Assembly: GCA_021789895.1 (NCBI GenBank)
Contig: JAJYIU010000023.1
Coordinates: 1-64,000 of the forward strand
Origin: Acidobacteriota bacterium
GTDB taxonomy: Bacteria > Acidobacteriota > Terriglobia > Terriglobales > SCQP01
DNA: 64,000 nt
Direction: 5' to 3'
The notes beneath the pieces are model-generated. The model was not told the origin of the DNA, searched no databases, and saw nothing but the letters and a program-made list of their open reading frames with translations. The position numbers and the translations under genes were made by a program. Shown here in pieces: positions 12,407-21,614 of the stretch (position 1 is its first letter; each line of letters starts with the position of its first letter).

Positions 12407-14851
12407 ATGTTCGATCGTTACACCGAAAAAGCCCGGCGGGTGATCTTTTTCGCCCGCTACGAAGCCAGCCAATGCGGCAGCAACAGCATCGAGACGGAAC
12501 ACATCCTGCTGGGGCTGCTGCGCGAAGACAAATCGCTGACCAACCGCTTTCTGCGCTCGCACGCCACCATCGAATCCATCCGCAAAGAGATCGAAAGCCG
12601 CACCACGCCGCGCGAAAAGGTATCCACTTCGGTGGATCTGCCGCTGAGCCAAGAATCGCGCCGGGTGCTGAATTATGCCGCGGAAGAGGCGGAGCGGCTC
12701 AGCCACAAGCACGTCGGCACCGAGCACCTGCTGCTGGGGCTGCTGCGCGAGGAGCGCTGCTTCGCCGCCGAGATGCTGCAAAGCCGCGGGCTGCGCCTGG
12801 CCGCGGTGAGAGAGGAACTGCAGCGCACGGTGCAGGAAAAGAGCGCGCGGCCGAAGGAAGCCAGCCTGTTGTCGGAATTCAGCCGCGACCTAACCCAGTC
12901 GGCGCTCGACAGCCAGCTCGATCCGCTGGTGGGCCGGGAAAACGAACTGGAGCGCGTGATCCAGATTCTCTGCCGGCGCACCAAGAACAATCCCGTGCTG
13001 ATCGGCGAGCCGGGGGTGGGCAAGACCGCGATCGTCGAGGGCCTGGCGCAGCGCATCGCGGAAAGCGAGGTGCCCAGCTTCCTGGCCGAGAAGCGCATTT
13101 TGGCGCTGGACCTGTCGCTGATCGTCGCCGGCACCAAGTACCGCGGGCAATTCGAAGAGCGGCTGAAGACGATCATGAAGGAGTTGATGGACAACCCCAA
13201 CATCATCATCTTCATTGACGAGTTGCACACGCTGGTGGGCGCCGGCTCGGCGGAAGGCTCGCTCGACGCCGCCAATATCCTCAAGCCGGCGCTGTCGCGG
13301 GGCGAGGTGCAGTGCATCGGCGCCACCACCCCGGCGGAGTACCGCAAAAGCATCGAGCGCGACCGCTCGCTGGAGCGCCGCTTCCAGGCGGTCAAGGTGC
13401 CGCCGCCGGACGAAGACGAGGCGCTGGAAGTGCTGCAGGGCATCAAGGAGCGCTACGAGAAATTCCACGCGGTCAGCTACAGCGACGAGGCGCTGCGCTA
13501 CGCGGTGCTGCACTCCAGCCGCTACATTCCCGACCGTTTCCTGCCCGACAAGGCGATTGACCTGCTCGACGAGGCGGGGGCGCGGGTGAAGCTGCGGCAG
13601 AGTTCGGTGCCGGAAGAGGTAGCGGAGGTGCAGCGGCGGCTGAAGGTGATCATCCACCGCATGGAAGCCGCCATCGCCAGCCACGAATTCGAGAAAGCGC
13701 GCTATTACTCCGACGAGGAGCGCAAGGAGCGGGAAAACATCCGCGCGCTGCACGACAAGTATCACCTGGACGACGCCAGCGGCGCGCAGGTCACGCGCGG
13801 GGATATCGAAGACGTGGTTTCGCGCTGGACCGGCGTGCCGGTCAGCTCGGTCAAAGAAGAGGAGATGCAGAAGCTGCTGCGCATCGAGGAAGAGCTGCAC
13901 AAGCGCATCGTCAGCCAGGAAAAGGCGATTTCGGCGCTGGCGCGCGCCATCCGGCGCAGCCGCGCGGGGCTGAAAAATCCCAACCGCCCGGTGGGCTCAT
14001 TCCTCTTCCTCGGCCCCACCGGCGTGGGCAAGACCGAAGTGGCGCGCACGCTGGCGATTTTTCTCTTCGGCAGCGACAAGGCGCTGGTGCGCTTCGACAT
14101 GTCCGAATTCATGGAAAAACACTCGGTCTCCAAGCTGATCGGCTCGCCGCCGGGTTATGTCGGCTACGAAGAAGGCGGGCAGTTGACCGAACGGGTCAAA
14201 CGCGCTCCCTACAGCGTGGTGCTGCTGGACGAGATCGAGAAGGCGCATCCCGACATATTCAACGTGCTGCTGCAGGTTTTCGAAGACGGCCACCTGACCG
14301 ACGGGCTGGGCAACCAGGTGGATTTCAAAAACACGATCATCGTCATGACCTCGAACATCGGCGCCCGCTACCTGGAAAAGCGCAGCCAACTGGGCTTCCA
14401 GTCGCCCAGCGGCGAACAGGCCAACGCCAAGATCGAAGACCTGGTGCGGGGCGAGGTCAAGCGGCTGTTCAACCCCGAGTTTCTCAACCGTCTGGACGAA
14501 ATCATCCTCTTCAACGCCCTCAGCGACGACGATCTGCTGCAGGTGATCGAGATGCTGATCCAGCAGCTCAACCAGCACCTGGGCCAGAAGGGAGTGAGCA
14601 TCACCGCCACGCAGGAGGCGAAGCGCTGGATTCTGGAAAAGACCTGCGCCGACCGCTCCTACGGGGCGCGGCCGCTGCGGCGCGCGCTGCAGAAGTACAT
14701 CGAAGATCCGCTTTCCGACCTGCTGCTGCAGGGGGCCATCAGCCAGCCGGCGTTCATCGAGGTGTTCCTCGAAAACGACAGCCTCTATTACCGCCCGGTG
14801 TCTTCGCAGCCGGATGCCGCGCAACAGGAACCGATGCTGCTGACGCGGTGA
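12407..14851 (+). CDS. clpC: ClpC-type AAA+ unfoldase
   Basis: Class I Hsp100 unfoldase that partners ClpP. In 814 aa it has a double Clp N domain (1-~145), AAA domain 1 with Walker [10 protein letters not shown] and Walker [11 protein letters not shown], a UVR-type middle segment ([20 protein letters not shown]), AAA domain 2 with GPTGVGKTE, pore loop [13 protein letters not shown], Walker [11 protein letters not shown] and arginine finger [11 protein letters not shown], and sensor 2 GARPLRR. The tripeptide LGF in [12 protein letters not shown] sits where the ClpP-docking loop is found. It starts 47 bp after the Clp N-ABC fusion, likely in one operon, and overlaps the next gene by 4 bp (GTGA). 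Confidence 0.95.
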   Translation: MFDRYTEKARRVIFFARYEASQCGSNSIETEHILLGLLREDKSLTNRFLRSHATIESIRKEIESRTTPREKVSTSVDLPLSQESRRVLNYAAEEAERLSHKHVGTEHLLLGLLREERCFAAEMLQSRGLRLAAVREELQRTVQEKSARPKEASLLSEFSRDLTQSALDSQLDPLVGRENELERVIQILCRRTKNNPVLIGEPGVGKTAIVEGLAQRIAESEVPSFLAEKRILALDLSLIVAGTKYRGQFEERLKTIMKELMDNPNIIIFIDELHTLVGAGSAEGSLDAANILKPALSRGEVQCIGATTPAEYRKSIERDRSLERRFQAVKVPPPDEDEALEVLQGIKERYEKFHAVSYSDEALRYAVLHSSRYIPDRFLPDKAIDLLDEAGARVKLRQSSVPEEVAEVQRRLKVIIHRMEAAIASHEFEKARYYSDEERKERENIRALHDKYHLDDASGAQVTRGDIEDVVSRWTGVPVSSVKEEEMQKLLRIEEELHKRIVSQEKAISALARAIRRSRAGLKNPNRPVGSFLFLGPTGVGKTEVARTLAIFLFGSDKALVRFDMSEFMEKHSVSKLIGSPPGYVGYEEGGQLTERVKRAPYSVVLLDEIEKAHPDIFNVLLQVFEDGHLTDGLGNQVDFKNTIIVMTSNIGARYLEKRSQLGFQSPSGEQANAKIEDLVRGEVKRLFNPEFLNRLDEIILFNALSDDDLLQVIEMLIQQLNQHLGQKGVSITATQEAKRWILEKTCADRSYGARPLRRALQKYIEDPLSDLLLQGAISQPAFIEVFLENDSLYYRPVSSQPDAAQQEPMLLTR

Positions 14852-15708
14852 TCGCGGCGCGGCGCCGGCCGCCGCGGGCCGCAACCGGCGCCGGGCTGGC
14901 GCTGGCGCTCGCCTGGGCGGCGGCGGCGGCGTGCATTCCCGGCGCGGGAGCGCAGGCGCGCCCGCGCCCGCCCGCGTCCAAACGCCCGGGCGGCGCGCCG
15001 CCCAGCGCCGCCGCCATCCGCCCGACGTTATTGCGCAATTTTTCCGACGACCAGGCGGCGGTCTGGCGTTACCGCCACGTCGAGCGCGTGGTGATCGACA
15101 AAAACCACCACCTGGAAGACCGCACCGTCCGCCTGGATTACGTCCACGGCCATGAAGTACCGATGGTGCTGGCGATCAACGGCCGCCCGCTGCAGCCCGC
15201 CGCGCTCGCAGGCCAGCGCGCCGCCGCCCGCAAGCGCGCACAAGCGATGGCCAAGCGGCCGCCGGCGCCGCGCGGCGGCCTGGTTTTCAACCACAAATTT
15301 TATTCCTTCGCCCGCCTGGCCAACGATTACGTTTATGGACAGCCCAGCGCGCGGCAGTGGCACGGACGGCTGACCTGGGTGTATCCCGCCTCACCGAACC
15401 CCGCCGTGCATTCGCGCTCGCGCGCGGAGCAGATTTTGCTGGCTTCGCGCGGCGCCATCTGGGTGGACGCCGGCGACCTGCACGTCTGCCGCATCGAGGT
15501 GGCGACCTTCCAGCCGGTGCGGTATTGGCTCGGCTTTCTGGCGACGGTGCACAACGCCGGCCTGGATCTGGAATTGGAACGCCATGCGCCGGGACGCTGG
15601 CTGCCCGCCTATGCCCACTTCTGGGCCAACGCCACCATCCTGCTGTTCAAATCGTTCTCCGAAACCAAGACCCAGCGCTTCAGCGACTGGCAGCTTCGCA
15701 AGCGGTAA
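14848..15708 (+). CDS. Hypothetical exported protein
   Basis: A 286-aa protein that I cannot assign to a family. It starts at a GTG overlapping the clpC stop (GTGA). The first ~35 residues are a signal peptide: Arg-rich n-region, hydrophobic GLALALAWAAAAA, cleavage probably after GAGAQA. The mature part reads as a beta-rich periplasmic or outer-membrane protein (FLATVHNAGLDLELERHAPG; YAHFWANATILLFKSFSE) and ends in basic residues. The layout is reminiscent of LolA- or outer-membrane-lipoprotein-carrier-like folds, which would suit the Lol genes upstream, but I see no diagnostic motif and treat that as a guess. Confidence 0.7.
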   Translation: MIAARRRPPRAATGAGLALALAWAAAAACIPGAGAQARPRPPASKRPGGAPPSAAAIRPTLLRNFSDDQAAVWRYRHVERVVIDKNHHLEDRTVRLDYVHGHEVPMVLAINGRPLQPAALAGQRAAARKRAQAMAKRPPAPRGGLVFNHKFYSFARLANDYVYGQPSARQWHGRLTWVYPASPNPAVHSRSRAEQILLASRGAIWVDAGDLHVCRIEVATFQPVRYWLGFLATVHNAGLDLELERHAPGRWLPAYAHFWANATILLFKSFSETKTQRFSDWQLRKR

Positions 15709-15764
15709 GGGCTTGTGGAATATGCCAGAAGCGTTAATCGAACTTAGCGTAAATCAATGGCGGA

Positions 15765-15846
15765 GGCCGGGGCTGACAGGAAACCCCGGCCCTCCCACCC
15801 GATTTCCGGGTTTTTAATTCCCCGCGGCGGACCCGTGGGCCGCCGC
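15765..15846 (+). repeat. Dispersed structured repeat, family A, copy 1
   Basis: Within the 15709-15896 intergenic stretch. First hairpin: ggccgggg (15765-15772), loop ctgacaggaaa, ccccggcc (15784-15791). Then a small acccg/cgggt stem followed by a T run (15797-15815), which looks terminator-like. Last hairpin: gcggcgg (15824-15830), loop acccgtggg, ccgccgc (15840-15846). The same order of conserved loops is seen at 61995-62077, and the last hairpin again at 30813-30837. Confidence 0.75.
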
Positions 15847-16013
15847 TACCGAGGCGGCAAGCAGCGATGCTTCCGCCGTTACTCCCTTAAGATTCCATGA
15901 AAGGCCGCAGCGGCGGCGGGGGATACCCTGAATCCCGCCGCGCGGGCGAGGGCGCGAGCGCCAGGTTTGAATCGAATCCGCCGGCTGCAACATCCCATGA
16001 CCAGAGTGAGGTC

Positions 16014-17072
16014 ATGGCTATGTCCTGCGCCGCACGAATGGTATTGAATCCGCAACGCCGCAGCCTGGCGGCGGAAAAGCTGATGCAGGATTTACACACC
16101 CGCGTCGTCGGGCAGGATGGCGCGCTGGCGCGGATCGTGGATGCGTATCAGATGTACCTCGCCGGGCTGGCCTCCAGCCGCCGCCCGATCGCCAGCTTTC
16201 TGCTGCTGGGCCCCACCGGCACCGGCAAGACGCGCGTGGTGGAAGCGCTGGCGGATTGCCTGTTCGGCAATCCGCGCGCGGTCATCAAAGTGGATTGCGC
16301 CGAATTCCAGCACAGCCATGAAATCGCCAAGCTGATCGGCTCGCCGCCGGGTTATCTGGGCCATCGGGAAACGCATCCGGTGCTCTCGCAGCAGGCGCTG
16401 GACGAGCACCAGACGCCGGAAACGCCGCTCAGCCTGGTGCTGTTCGACGAAGTCGAAAAGGCATCCGACGCTTTATGGCAACTGCTGCTAGGGGTGCTGG
16501 ACCAGGCCTCGCTGACGCTGGGGGACAACCGCAAAGTGGATTTTTCCCGCTGCCTGATCTTCCTCACCAGCAACCTGGGCGCGGCGGAGATGCAAAAGCT
16601 GCTCGATCCCAGTTTCGGCTTCGCCTCCGCGACGCCGCCGGCCTCGGTGCAGGACCGCATGACCCAGGCGGCGATCGTCGCCGCGCGGCGCAAGTTTTCG
16701 CCGGAATTTTTCAACCGCCTCGATCACGTGCTGGTCTTTCATCCGCTGGATGCGGCGCAACTCGAAGCCATTCTCGACCTGGAGCTGGAGCAGGTGCGGG
16801 CGCGGCTGGCGCATCCGGCCACTCCGCTGCCCGGCGGCGCCGCGCCGCGGTTCCAGTTCCGCTGCACGCCGGCGGCGCGGAAATTCCTGCTGGCGGCCGG
16901 CACCGACGCGCGCTATGGGGCGCGGCCGCTGAAGCGGGTGATCGAGCGCTCGCTGGTGATGCCGCTGGCCAGCCTGCTGGCGACCGGGCAGATCAGCGAG
17001 CAAGACCGGATCGCGGTGGACGTCAACAGCGAGGGCGACGGGCTGGGATTTTTCCGCGAAACCACAGCCTAA
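16014..17072 (+). CDS. ClpB/ClpC-like AAA+ ATPase with a single (D2-type) domain
   Basis: A 352-aa AAA+ ATPase corresponding to only the second ATPase module of ClpB/ClpC. Motifs in order: Walker A GPTGTGKT, pore loop GSPPGYLGH, Walker B LVLFDEVEKA, sensor 1 IFLTSNLG, arginine finger FSPEFFNRLD, sensor 2 YGARPLKR. No N-domain, D1 or middle domain is present. I prefer the ATG at 16014 (MAMSCAARMVLNPQRR); the frame is open back to 15897. A GF tripeptide (DPSFGFAS) sits where ClpC has its ClpP-docking LGF. The function is unknown: a Clp-type unfoldase, a regulator of ClpC, or a decayed paralogue that keeps all catalytic motifs. It ends 26 bp from the convergent redox operon. Confidence 0.85.
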   Translation: MAMSCAARMVLNPQRRSLAAEKLMQDLHTRVVGQDGALARIVDAYQMYLAGLASSRRPIASFLLLGPTGTGKTRVVEALADCLFGNPRAVIKVDCAEFQHSHEIAKLIGSPPGYLGHRETHPVLSQQALDEHQTPETPLSLVLFDEVEKASDALWQLLLGVLDQASLTLGDNRKVDFSRCLIFLTSNLGAAEMQKLLDPSFGFASATPPASVQDRMTQAAIVAARRKFSPEFFNRLDHVLVFHPLDAAQLEAILDLELEQVRARLAHPATPLPGGAAPRFQFRCTPAARKFLLAAGTDARYGARPLKRVIERSLVMPLASLLATGQISEQDRIAVDVNSEGDGLGFFRETTA

Positions 17073-17098
17073 GAAGACGCGGGCGGAGCGGTACGGCG

Positions 17099-17551
17099 CT
17101 ACTTCAGCCGAGCATGAAAATTCAGGCGGGCAGGCCGCAGGCAGAGGCGATCGTTGCAGGCCTGGTAATCGAGTTCGCCGCGCAGCACCGCGCCGCGCGG
17201 AGCCCGCAGCAACAGCCGCAGCGGAAAAACGCCGCTGTAAACAGCCAATGGCGCGTTCATGAAGCTGAGCTTTTTTTGTTCCGGGCGCGGCCATTGCTGC
17301 TTCAACAAGCGTTCGCCTTTGGCGGGAAGCAGCTTGACGGCGGTGGGAATCAGATAATCGAAGCTGGGGTGATGGGCGTTGACGTGGTAGCCGGGGGCAA
17401 TCTGAAACCGGAGCAGCAAGCGCACGCCCGCCGCCGTCTTCCAGCTTCGGGCCGAGAGCAGCTTCACCACCGTCTTGGGCACCGGCGATTGCGCCGCCAG
17501 GCCCAGAGCCAGCGCCAGCGGCGCCAGGTACTTAGAGAATGTTTTGCACAT
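17099..17551 (-). CDS. Stand-alone DsbD N-terminal (DsbD-alpha-like) domain protein
   Basis: A 150-aa exported protein whose C-terminal half resembles the periplasmic alpha domain of the thiol:disulfide interchange protein DsbD; the segment LDYQACNDRLCLRP carries the CxxxxC pair of that family. The ATG at 17551 (MCKTFSKYLAPLALALGLAAQ) gives a signal peptide and overlaps the end of the thioredoxin gene by 20 bp. With ccdA and tlpA upstream it completes a three-gene split version of DsbD: CcdA moves electrons across the membrane, and the two periplasmic parts would pass them to target proteins. The frame is open further upstream but that part lies antiparallel within tlpA sense sequence and is not needed. 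Confidence 0.8.
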   Translation of the reverse strand: MCKTFSKYLAPLALALGLAAQSPVPKTVVKLLSARSWKTAAGVRLLLRFQIAPGYHVNAHHPSFDYLIPTAVKLLPAKGERLLKQQWPRPEQKKLSFMNAPLAVYSGVFPLRLLLRAPRGAVLRGELDYQACNDRLCLRPARLNFHARLK

Positions 17552-18164
17552 GATCTTGCAAGTCCGCATTGTCTTCCAGCCCCACCACCAGAGATGAAAT
17601 GGTGCCATCGGGCTTGATGAAAAGCGTGGTCGGCAGGCCAAACGGAAAGCCGTAGCTGGGATCGATGGAGGAATCCGCCACAACCACCGGGTAATCCAGC
17701 GCATGGCTCTGCAAATAGTTTTTGAGGTCGGACAATTTCAGATCTTCCGAAACACCGATCACGACCAGCCCGCGATTGCGATATTTCGCCTGCAGCTTGT
17801 TCCACCATGGGATTTCCAGCTTGCAAGGCCCGCACCACGAGGCCCAGAAATCCAGCACGATGGGATGGCCGTGAAACTGGGCCAGCGAGAGCATCTTGCC
17901 GTCGGGCGTGGGCAGCGTCCAGTCAGGCGCCTTGCGACCCACCACCTGGCTGGGATCGGCGGTCAGCAGTTTCGAGTTTTGGCCGGAGGAGGCGGCGGCC
18001 GGCGGCTGCGGACTATGTTGCCTCACCCAAGCCAGATAGGCCAACCCGCCGATCACCACCAGGCCGATCACCAGCCAGGAACGCCAATTGCCGCCGCCGG
18101 CCGGCGCGCCCGCGGCGGGGGGGGGCGGCTCGGGATGCCCGGGAGGATTAGGAAAGTCAGCCAT
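17532..18164 (-). CDS. TlpA/ResA-like membrane-anchored thioredoxin
   Basis: A 210-aa thioredoxin-fold protein on the outer face of the cytoplasmic membrane. A Pro-rich N-terminus is followed by one membrane anchor (WLVIGLVVIGGLAYLAWV, about residues 28-45) and a redoxin domain with the active site FWASWCGPCKLEI and the cis-Pro region GLPTTLFIKPDG. The ATG at 18164 is preceded by GAGG; earlier in-frame starts up to 18245 lack support. It is the middle gene of ccdA-tlpA-DsbD-N on the minus strand, so it most likely receives electrons from CcdA for cytochrome c maturation or reduction of periplasmic disulfides. Confidence 0.9.
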   Translation of the reverse strand: MADFPNPPGHPEPPPPAAGAPAGGGNWRSWLVIGLVVIGGLAYLAWVRQHSPQPPAAASSGQNSKLLTADPSQVVGRKAPDWTLPTPDGKMLSLAQFHGHPIVLDFWASWCGPCKLEIPWWNKLQAKYRNRGLVVIGVSEDLKLSDLKNYLQSHALDYPVVVADSSIDPSYGFPFGLPTTLFIKPDGTISSLVVGLEDNADLQDHVQNIL

Positions 18165-18221
18165 GTCAGACCTCATTGCCGCGGTGGCGGCAGGGAAAAA
18201 CGAATGGAAAAGCATCGCATC

Positions 18222-18330
18222 GCTTCGTTGTGCGCCGCTCGGCATGCCTTATGTACGCCCATGTACATTCCGATTGCCTCGCTCCTCACGCCTCGCTCTG
18301 CCCGCATCTCCCTTCGCCTCATAGCAAACC
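18222..18330. repeat. Dispersed intergenic repeat, family B, copy 1
   Basis: Located between ccdA and tlpA. It shares with 61782-61960 the blocks gcttcgttgt (18222-18231), atgtac-gccc-atgtac (18251-18266) and gcctcgctctgc (18289-18300). The tandem atgtac half-sites, four bases apart, are the most striking part. Copy B2 differs mainly by extra hairpins inserted between the shared blocks. Confidence 0.6.
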
Positions 18331-18357
18331 AGCGACCAGCCACTCGCCATCAACCGG

Positions 18358-19092
18358 CTATAACGTCAGCTTATTCAATATCGGAATAGATGCCAAATAG
18401 TTCGAGATCAGGCTGAAGCGGTGGGTGAGCAGCAGCACGCCCACCAGCACCAGCAGCGCGCCGGAAAACACTTCCACCTGGTGCAAGTGCTTGCGGAAAC
18501 CGCTGTAGAAGCGGGCAAAACGGTCCAGCGCCAGCGTCGTCAGCAGGAACGGCACCGCCAGCCCGAGCGAATACACCACTAGCAGCATGAGACCGACGCG
18601 CACCGTGCCTACCTGCGCCGCCAGCAGCAGGATCGCGCCCAGGATCGGTCCGATGCACGGGGTCCAGCCAAACGCGAAGGCGAAGCCGATCGCGAACGCG
18701 CCCAGCGCGCTGGCGCCGCGGGCCTGGCTGCGCATGCGCTTGTCGCGGTACAGCGCGCCGATTTTGATCCAGCCCATCAGGTGCAGGCCGAACAGAATGA
18801 CGATGATGCCGCTGATCTCGCTCAGCAGCAATTGATGGGCGCGCAGCACCTGGCCGACCGAGGTGGCCGCCGCGCCCAAAGCGATGAAGACCAACGAAAA
18901 GCCGAGAATGAAGGCGAGCGAGTTGCGCACCAGCCGCGTGCGCACGGCGCCGCCCGCATCCGGCGCCAAGGATTCGCCGGCGCTGCCGGAAAGCATGGAA
19001 ACGTAGCCGGGCACCAGCGGCAGCACGCAGGGGGAGAGAAACGAAAGAACACCGGCCAGAAAAGCGTAGGCGATGCTGACGTGAGTGTGCAT
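18358..19092 (-). CDS. ccdA: Cytochrome c biogenesis protein CcdA
   Basis: Integral membrane thiol-disulfide transporter that carries reducing power from cytosolic thioredoxin to the periplasm. The 244-aa protein has six or so membrane helices and both signature cysteines of the DsbD-beta/CcdA family, in LSPCVLPLVPGY (helix 1) and GWTPCIGPILGA (helix 4). Length is normal for CcdA. It is the first gene of a minus-strand set with tlpA and the DsbD-N-like gene, although a repeat-containing 193-bp gap separates it from tlpA. The ATG at 19092 begins right before the first helix. Confidence 0.94.
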   Translation of the reverse strand: MHTHVSIAYAFLAGVLSFLSPCVLPLVPGYVSMLSGSAGESLAPDAGGAVRTRLVRNSLAFILGFSLVFIALGAAATSVGQVLRAHQLLLSEISGIIVILFGLHLMGWIKIGALYRDKRMRSQARGASALGAFAIGFAFAFGWTPCIGPILGAILLLAAQVGTVRVGLMLLVVYSLGLAVPFLLTTLALDRFARFYSGFRKHLHQVEVFSGALLVLVGVLLLTHRFSLISNYLASIPILNKLTL

Positions 19093-19244
19093 GAGACGAG
19101 GGGCGAACCGCCCGCTTCCAGCTTAGCAAGCCAGACCGAGGGCGCAAACAGCCGGCCACGGCCGGCCGTGCCTTACCTAGATGGGATTCGCGCGGCGGCA
19201 GCCGGTGACAGCGTTTTCCGCCCGGCGCGGCGCCGGACGCCGGA

Positions 19245-20423
19245 TCAAATGATGCCCTGTTCGCGGCCGACCCGGCGGAAAATGGCCAAGGCTTCATCCA
19301 AGTCGGCTTCGGTGTGGGCGGCGGTGACGATGGTGCGCAAGCGCGCCTTGCCTTCCGGCACGGTGGGATAGGCGATGCCGGTAGCGAGCACGCCGGCTGC
19401 ATACAAGGCGCGGGAAAACTCCATCGCCCGCCGGCCCTCGCCCACCATCACCGGGGTAATGGGCGTCTCGCTGGCGCCGGTATCGAAGCCGGCGGCCTCG
19501 AGCCCTTGCTTGAAGCGGCGGGTATTGCTCCATAACCGCTCGATGCGCCCGGGCTCGTTTTCGAGCACGTCAAAAGCGGCCAGACAGGCGGCGGTCACCG
19601 CGGGCGGATGCGAGGTGGAAAACAGGAACGGCCGGCCGCGCAATTGCAGCCATTCGATCAGGGAATGGGTGCCGCAGATATACCCTCCCAGCGCGCCAAT
19701 CGCCTTCGAAAGCGTTCCCACCTGGATATGCACCCGGCCGTGCAGCCCGAAGTGATCCACCGTGCCGCGCCCATTGCGCCCCAGCACGCCGGAGGCATGA
19801 GCGTCGTCCACCATCATGATCGCGCCATGGCGTTCGGCCACATCGCAGAGTTGGGGCAGCGGCGCGATATCGCCGTCCATGCTGAAGACGCCGTCGGTGA
19901 TCAGCAGCTTCCGGCCGGTCTTGACCTCATCCAGCAGCCGGCCGGCGGCCGCGGCATCACGATGGGGGAAGACCTTGATCGCCGCGCGCGACAACCGCGC
20001 GCCGTCAATGATGCTGGCGTGGTTGAGCTCATCGCTAACGATGGTGTCTTCGCGGCCCAGCACTGCCGCCACGACGCCGGCATTGGCGGTAAAGCCGCTT
20101 TGGAACACGATGGCAGCTTCGGTCTGCTTGAATCGGGCAATACGCGCCTCCAGCTCCACATGCTGCCGCATCGTGCCGGTAATGGTGCGCACCGCGCCCG
20201 AGCCCACGCCCAGTTCGCGCACGGCGCGCTCCGCCGCCGAGCGCAGCGCCGGATGGGTGGTCAGGCCGAGATAATTGTTCGAACTCAGGTTGATGACCCG
20301 GCGGCCGTCGAAGACCGCCACCGGAAGCTGTTCCCCATCCAGCACCCGCGGGCGGGTACGCAGGCCTTGGGATTCGAGCTGCTGTAACTGCTGATCGAGA
20401 AAGGCCAGCGGATCGGCCGCCAT
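19245..20423 (-). CDS. kbl: Glycine C-acetyltransferase (2-amino-3-ketobutyrate CoA ligase)
   Basis: PLP enzyme that cleaves 2-amino-3-oxobutanoate with CoA into glycine and acetyl-CoA, the second step of threonine degradation. The 392-aa product is an alpha-oxoamine synthase: SSNNYLGL near the N-terminus, GSGAVRTITGTMRQHVELE, the PLP-contact DDAHASGVLG and the Schiff-base Lys in GTLSKAIGALGG. A full AGGAGG ribosome site lies 7-9 bases before the ATG at 20423. It follows the threonine dehydrogenase gene by 75 bp on the same strand, which distinguishes it from BioF or HemA paralogues. Confidence 0.94.
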   Translation of the reverse strand: MAADPLAFLDQQLQQLESQGLRTRPRVLDGEQLPVAVFDGRRVINLSSNNYLGLTTHPALRSAAERAVRELGVGSGAVRTITGTMRQHVELEARIARFKQTEAAIVFQSGFTANAGVVAAVLGREDTIVSDELNHASIIDGARLSRAAIKVFPHRDAAAAGRLLDEVKTGRKLLITDGVFSMDGDIAPLPQLCDVAERHGAIMMVDDAHASGVLGRNGRGTVDHFGLHGRVHIQVGTLSKAIGALGGYICGTHSLIEWLQLRGRPFLFSTSHPPAVTAACLAAFDVLENEPGRIERLWSNTRRFKQGLEAAGFDTGASETPITPVMVGEGRRAMEFSRALYAAGVLATGIAYPTVPEGKARLRTIVTAAHTEADLDEALAIFRRVGREQGII

Positions 20424-20498
20424 GGTTGAGTTCCTCCTACAGAACGGGCGTTGACGCCGGGCAAGCCGCGGGCCGGAAATGCTCCGGCGCGGCGCGGT

Positions 20499-21614
20499 TC
20501 AGGGCCGGCGGCTATGAATTGCCGGCTGCGCGGCGGCGCCTGGCCGCGACGGCGCGACGGCGGCGGCGGCGGCGTTGGGATACAGCAGGACTTTTGCCGC
20601 CACGCCCTGGCGCAAGCGTTCCAGCCCGAGTTCGAACTGTTCCATCGGCAGCCGGTCGGTGAAGAGAGGTTCGAGATGCAGGCGGCCGGAGAGCAGCAGC
20701 AGTTCCATTTCGTACCAGGTTTCGAACATCCGCCGGCCATTGATGCCCTGCAGCGTCAGGCCTTTGAAAATGACATCGCGCGCCAGGTCCAGTTCCAGCG
20801 GCCGGCCTGGAATTCCCAACAGGCGGACCCGCCCACCGCGCCGGGTGAGGCGCAAGAGGCTGCGGATGCCGTCGGGGTTGCCGGAAAACTCCAGCCCGAC
20901 GTCCACACCGCGTCCGGGAGTGCGGGCCAGGATTTCGGCTTCCGCCGCTTCCTGCCCGGCGTCAAACCCGGCGTCGGCGCCCAACGCCTGCGCCAGGCGG
21001 CGGCGCTCGGGATGGGGTTCGATCGCAAAAATTGGCGACGCGCCGGAGGCGCGGCAGATGGCGACCGCCATCAGCCCGATCGGACCGCAGCCGACGATGG
21101 CCACGCTGCGCCCGGAAACGGCCCCCGCCATTACGGTATGCACGGCATTGCCGAGCGGGTCGAGAATGGCCGCGCACTCGGGCGCGATGCCATCGGCGAT
21201 CTGCCAGATGTTGGCGGCGGGAATGACGACATACTCGGCAAAACAGCCCGGTCCATCCACGCCCAATATGCGCACGTCAGGGCAGATGTGCGCTTCGCCG
21301 GTGCGGCACTGGAAACAGCGCCCACACGGGATATGCATTTCGGCGGAAACGAAGTCGCCCTCATTCAACCCGGTCACGCCGGCGCCGAGCCGTTCGATGC
21401 GCCCGCAGAATTCATGCCCGAAAACCAGGGGCGGACGGATGCGGCTTTGCGCCCAGCGGTCCCAGCCAAAAATATGCAAATCGGTGCCGCAGATCGAAGC
21501 GGTCTCGACCCGGACCAATACTTCGCCCGGCCCGGGCTCGGGCCGCGGCACTTCGCGCAATTCCGCTCCCGGCGCACTCGCCGGCTTGACCACTGCGCGC
21601 ATGGTTTTAGACAT
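20499..21614 (-). CDS. tdh: L-threonine 3-dehydrogenase
   Basis: Zinc-dependent, NAD-linked medium-chain dehydrogenase that oxidises threonine to 2-amino-3-oxobutanoate, the substrate of Kbl encoded downstream. The 371-aa product shows the catalytic zinc region CGTDLHIFGWDRWAQ and GHEFCG, the structural zinc cysteines CGRCFQCRTGEAHIC, and the nucleotide-binding GCGPIGLMAV. I place the start at the ATG at 21614 (MSKTMRAVVK); upstream in-frame sequence to 21692 has no homology. The C-terminus carries a ~25-residue Ala/Pro-rich tail that looks unconserved. Confidence 0.93.
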   Translation of the reverse strand: MSKTMRAVVKPASAPGAELREVPRPEPGPGEVLVRVETASICGTDLHIFGWDRWAQSRIRPPLVFGHEFCGRIERLGAGVTGLNEGDFVSAEMHIPCGRCFQCRTGEAHICPDVRILGVDGPGCFAEYVVIPAANIWQIADGIAPECAAILDPLGNAVHTVMAGAVSGRSVAIVGCGPIGLMAVAICRASGASPIFAIEPHPERRRLAQALGADAGFDAGQEAAEAEILARTPGRGVDVGLEFSGNPDGIRSLLRLTRRGGRVRLLGIPGRPLELDLARDVIFKGLTLQGINGRRMFETWYEMELLLLSGRLHLEPLFTDRLPMEQFELGLERLRQGVAAKVLLYPNAAAAAVAPSRPGAAAQPAIHSRRP

